64,000 nt of DNA from Clostridia bacterium (GTDB taxonomy: Bacteria; Bacillota; Clostridia; Christensenellales; Aristaeellaceae). The DNA lies in the NCBI GenBank assembly GCA_017524725.1, contig JAFXUZ010000001.1, positions 1 to 64,000 of the forward strand, read 5' to 3'. Positions 61,010 through 64,000 of this stretch are shown here, piece by piece; the first letter of the stretch is position 1; the number at the start of each line of letters is the position of its first letter. The position numbers were made by a program, and so were the translations under genes. The notes under the pieces are model-generated. The model ran no database searches. It had not been told where the DNA came from and was given only the letters and a program-made list of their open reading frames with translations.

Positions 61010-62494
61010 TCAATCGTCAAAGCGCAGTTCCCTGATATCCAGCATGCCTTCCCCGTGGAAGGTGAAATACAGCGCATGGGTCCCGTTGGCGCTGATCGAT
61101 CCGCTGACTGCTGTCCATTCCGCGGAGGGATGAACGGCTATTTCGCTGCACACACGGTCATCCAAATTCAGCGAAAGGATCCCTTCTGCCGTCCCCCGGC
61201 AGGTGATCCGCAAGGTGCCGGGTCCGTCAAAGGCGAAGTACTTATAGCCCACAGTCACTCCGTCGGAAATGCCGGTGAGGAAGTGCTCCTCGCCCTCATG
61301 GGTAATGGCCGGCATGGGATCAGTGTGATCCTGCTGCCCGATATGCGGCATATGTCCGTTGGTCAGGCAGCAGCAGATAGATGCCGGATAAACACCTCGA
61401 GCGGCCAGCGGTCCGTCGTTCAGGCCGCAGGAGGTGATCTCCGCCTGATCGATCCGTCCATCCGGATGTACTGTAATCTTTTCCGCACAGCCCTGGCGGC
61501 TGAAGGTGTTCAAATGGGTCTGGCGGTGATAAAAGGCATACCATTGTCCGTTGATTTGCTCGATGCTGCCGTGGTTGTTGCCGGTCATCATCGCCCGGTC
61601 TTTTTCCGTTCGTCCCCGATAACCTATATCGCCGTTGTCCACGATCACGCCTCCATAGACAAAATCCCTGTCAGGATAATCGCTGGTAGCGTAGCACAGC
61701 TCATGCTGATGCTGACTGGAATAAATGAAGTAATAGGTGCCGCCGATTTTGCGGATGCTGCCGGCCTCATGGAAAGCGTGGTTTTCAAAGCTGGTTCCCA
61801 TGGAGTCCAATTGTCCCGGCACGATGCGCAGGGGATTTTGGCGGATGGTGAGCATATCGTCGTCCAGTTCGACCGTGTTGGCCCACATCATGTGTGTAAG
61901 CGGCCGTACCAGCTCCTCTTCCTTTTTACCGAACAGCCGTGTGATCACGTCATGCAGTCGCTCATCATTCACGCCCTCCCTGGGCAGCCGTTCCGGCGAC
62001 ACAAACAGCGACGTGCCGTAATACAGGCGGATGACACCGTTATCATTGATCACCGCAGGATCGAAGGTAATATAGTCCGTCATCGGGCTGCCGTCGGGAT
62101 TCCGCACACAGCCGTGATACCGGAAGGGGCCGTCGGGCCTGTCGCTTACTGCCGCGTGGATGGGGCCGGTGTACAATCCGCCGCCCGCCAGTGCATAATA
62201 CAGATAATAGCGCCCGTCGTTGCCCCGTACGCAGTCCGGCGCGTACATGGCGTAGCCGCGCGTCGGCGTCCAATCCGGATCCTGGTTTGCACGATACGCA
62301 ACGCCTGGGCAGCTCCAATCCGTCAGATCATCCACCGGAGCCGACCATACCTCATAATCCAACACGCAAAAATCGCGGCCCCCCTCTTCGTCGTGTGAAC
62401 CGTACACATACACCCGGTTGCCAAATACATGCGGTTCCCCATCGGGAATATATACGTTCAGGGGAAGATATGGATTGAAAACCTGCTTTTTCAT
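61010..62494 (-). CDS. Glycoside hydrolase family 43 enzyme with C-terminal beta-sandwich
   Basis: The ATG at 62494 follows AAAGGAGT by 7 bp (an in-frame GTG at 62503 is less likely). The 494-residue protein has the five-blade propeller of GH43: base Asp in PDGEPHVFGNRVYVYGSHD near 20, pKa Asp in FDPAVI near 150, and acid Glu in HEAGS near 250. Residues 370-494 form a CBM6-like jelly roll. The family acts on alpha-arabinosides, beta-xylosides and related side chains. Cytoplasmic. The start is 2 bp downstream of the MATE gene stop. Confidence 0.92.
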   Translation of the reverse strand: MKKQVFNPYLPLNVYIPDGEPHVFGNRVYVYGSHDEEGGRDFCVLDYEVWSAPVDDLTDWSCPGVAYRANQDPDWTPTRGYAMYAPDCVRGNDGRYYLYYALAGGGLYTGPIHAAVSDRPDGPFRYHGCVRNPDGSPMTDYITFDPAVINDNGVIRLYYGTSLFVSPERLPREGVNDERLHDVITRLFGKKEEELVRPLTHMMWANTVELDDDMLTIRQNPLRIVPGQLDSMGTSFENHAFHEAGSIRKIGGTYYFIYSSQHQHELCYATSDYPDRDFVYGGVIVDNGDIGYRGRTEKDRAMMTGNNHGSIEQINGQWYAFYHRQTHLNTFSRQGCAEKITVHPDGRIDQAEITSCGLNDGPLAARGVYPASICCCLTNGHMPHIGQQDHTDPMPAITHEGEEHFLTGISDGVTVGYKYFAFDGPGTLRITCRGTAEGILSLNLDDRVCSEIAVHPSAEWTAVSGSISANGTHALYFTFHGEGMLDIRELRFDD

Positions 62495-62496
62495 TT

Positions 62497-63867
62497 TTAC
62501 CACTCCTTTATTTCTTTCAGTTCTTTTCTATAATCCTTATAGCAGAAGATCAGCGCAACCACAGCTGACAATACGGTGGTGACCGTGGCGGAAAAAATGA
62601 TGCCGTACATTTTGAACAGCCAGCTCATCAGGAAGAGCACGGGAATATAAATGATGCCCTTTTCCAGCAGCGATACGATGACGGCCTCTTTGGATTTGCC
62701 GGAGGACTGCAGATATGTGGTGCAGATCTGATAAAAGCCCAGGAACGGACCGATCACGATGGATGCGAACAGGCAGACACGGCCGATTTCCAGCACATTC
62801 GGATCATTCAGGAAAGCATTGAGCAGCTGATCCCTGAAGATCAGGCACAGGGCGGAGAGGAGCGTTCCGGCCACCACGGCAAGGCCCGTGGTTTTTGCCA
62901 GGATCTCCGTGAGCCGCTTATGGTTTTTAGCGCTGTAATTAAACGAAATAGCGGGCTGCATGCCCATGCACACGCCCATCACCGTCATGGAGATCATCTG
63001 CCCGATGCGCCCTGCCACACTCTGCCCGGCCACGGCGACAGAGCCATAGGCCATCATCAGGTTATTCACGATGGTGCCGGATACGCTGCCCAGCACCGTC
63101 GCGCAGCTCATGGGAAGGCCAAGGCTGATGACCGTCCAAATCACCTTTTTTTCAAAGGAAAGATCCTTGGGAGAGGCAGAGTAGATCTTGCCCTTGGTGC
63201 GCAGGAAGTAAACGTAATAGCACAGGCTGACCGCATTTGCCGCGACCGTGGCGATGGCAGCGCCTGAGACGCCCATGTTTAAAGCGGAAATCAGCAGCGG
63301 GTCAAGGGCGATATTCAGCACCGTTCCCAGCATGTTGCCGACCATGGAATCGGTGGTGGAGCCGTCGGCCCGGATCAGGGCCGGCACCACGTTGGTGAGC
63401 ATGATCACCGGCGCGCCGATGGCGATGATGCGCAGGTATTCGGCTGTAAAGCCCCGGGTTTCCTCATTGGCGCCAAGCATCTTGCAGATGGGGTCCATCA
63501 GCGGCAACACAATGGCAGCAAAAATCAATCCGATCACAATGGCCCCCCACACGGAGAAGGCGCTCGTCTTTTTGATGGTGCCATACTCCCCTTTGCCCAG
63601 GGACAGGGAAATGGCGGTGCATCCTCCGTTGCCCAGCAATACACCCAGGCCTGACAGAATGGAGAACATGGGCGACGCCAGCGTGACCGCGGCGACTTTG
63701 TTCGCGTCGCCGGTCTGACCGATAAAGAAAACGTCCGCCATGTGATACAGCACCATGACCAGCATGATCAAAACAGCCGGGACGCACAGCTTGCCTACCA
63801 GCGTCCGGAAAGCTCCGGAACGCAGCATCTCTTCATTATTTATTTTTGCTTTCTTTTCGCCCGCCAT
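62497..63867 (-). CDS. MATE-family transporter
   Basis: A 456-residue protein with twelve predicted helices in two halves and the N-terminal MATE signature (LCVPAVLIMLVMVLYHMADVFFIGQ). A typical ribosome site GGAGGAG precedes the ATG. MATE proteins export organic cations and drugs with Na+ or H+. It heads the GH43-GH3-GH1-SGNH operon. It may export a plant-derived aglycone or another compound released there; a sugar-import role would be atypical. Confidence 0.92.
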   Translation of the reverse strand: MAGEKKAKINNEEMLRSGAFRTLVGKLCVPAVLIMLVMVLYHMADVFFIGQTGDANKVAAVTLASPMFSILSGLGVLLGNGGCTAISLSLGKGEYGTIKKTSAFSVWGAIVIGLIFAAIVLPLMDPICKMLGANEETRGFTAEYLRIIAIGAPVIMLTNVVPALIRADGSTTDSMVGNMLGTVLNIALDPLLISALNMGVSGAAIATVAANAVSLCYYVYFLRTKGKIYSASPKDLSFEKKVIWTVISLGLPMSCATVLGSVSGTIVNNLMMAYGSVAVAGQSVAGRIGQMISMTVMGVCMGMQPAISFNYSAKNHKRLTEILAKTTGLAVVAGTLLSALCLIFRDQLLNAFLNDPNVLEIGRVCLFASIVIGPFLGFYQICTTYLQSSGKSKEAVIVSLLEKGIIYIPVLFLMSWLFKMYGIIFSATVTTVLSAVVALIFCYKDYRKELKEIKEW

Positions 63868-64000
63868 GGTTTACTCCTCCCCTATCCTTAAAAATGAAAG
63901 AACCATGTTACCATGGCCATTTTATCAGCTTTCATCTTTTCCGTCTTTTCCTCATCCGACATATTCTTTCACAAATCCGACATTTTGGTTTTTTGCAGCC
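63868..64000 (-). promoter_or_regulatory. Upstream region of the carbohydrate operon with a 21-bp-spaced direct repeat
   Basis: ATCCGACAT occurs at 63954-63962 and 63975-63983 (ATGTCGGAT on the minus strand), exactly 21 bp apart. AraC-family activators bind pairs of half-sites about two helical turns apart. A CCATG-TTAC-CATGG palindrome lies at 63903-63916 nearer the gene. Confidence 0.5.

Noticed and set aside
58896..61133. A 745-codon plus-strand open frame opposite the GH3 and GH43 genes
   Set aside because: Antisense shadow of intact enzymes, without start signals or homology.

Overview
The window looks like a GC-rich chromosome segment of a fermentative, fibre-degrading anaerobic Firmicute (Clostridia). 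The evidence is the gene content: AdhE behind a Rex-type redox regulator, a group-C type sensory [FeFe] hydrogenase, several SpoIIE-type PP2C phosphatases, many glycoside hydrolases (GH1, GH3, GH43, GH78-like) and Gram-positive style surface proteins. A gut or rumen lineage is plausible, but that is inference. No rRNA, tRNA, CRISPR array, phage or intact insertion sequence was recognised.

1-9.7 kb (minus strand): an AraC regulator, a LytTR response regulator and a GHKL histidine kinase form one transcription unit. Downstream on the same strand lie a domain-permuted, membrane-anchored GH3 protein and a membrane protein with long extracytoplasmic tandem repeats that runs off the left edge. A 9-bp direct repeat just upstream of the GH3 promoter is a candidate LytTR site. 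9.7-12 kb (plus): a zinc-type alcohol dehydrogenase and a Gfo/Idh/MocA oxidoreductase. 12-17 kb (plus): an epimerase-like protein, a 34-codon ORF, an SDR, an OmpR/HK pair with a membrane protein, and a small membrane protein. Three promoters here carry 11-bp spaced direct repeats, which suggests one small regulon.

17-23 kb (plus): a LysR regulator, a frameshifted rex, adhE and a kinase-like phosphotransferase. 23-27 kb (minus): an orphan secreted solute-binding protein followed by a membrane sensor PP2C phosphatase. 27-36 kb: a DUF6398-type protein (plus), then on minus a surface module (phosphodiester glycosidase, small membrane protein, Cthe_2159-like beta-helix protein, OmpR/HK pair, glycosyltransferase-like membrane protein, lipoprotein) and a nucleotidyltransferase-acetyltransferase fusion. 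36-39 kb (plus): a D-amino-acid/branched-chain type aminotransferase and a zinc-binding lipoprotein-like SBP with a Cys/His-rich small partner but no permease.

39-45 kb (plus): a thioredoxin-like ferredoxin, a PAS-containing sensory [FeFe] hydrogenase and a PP2C phosphatase that overlap or abut, followed by four small secreted or membrane proteins, one of them (SH3) frameshifted. 45-51 kb (minus): a beta-propeller/7TM sensor translationally coupled to a 7TM-degenerate GGDEF-PP2C phosphatase, then a family 2 glycosyltransferase. 51-54 kb (plus): a secreted DUF6273 protein with a structured leader and a flavin reductase. 54-64 kb (minus): a carbohydrate operon of MATE transporter, GH43, GH3, GH1 and SGNH hydrolase, followed by a GH78-like enzyme.

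The main theme is environmental sensing. Three PP2C phosphatases with different inputs (solute-binding protein, H2/redox, propeller/7TM) sit within about 25 kb, alongside three two-component systems and a carbohydrate-degrading surface apparatus. Three genes (GHKL kinase, rex, SH3 protein) each appear to lack one base, which may be real decay or consensus error.
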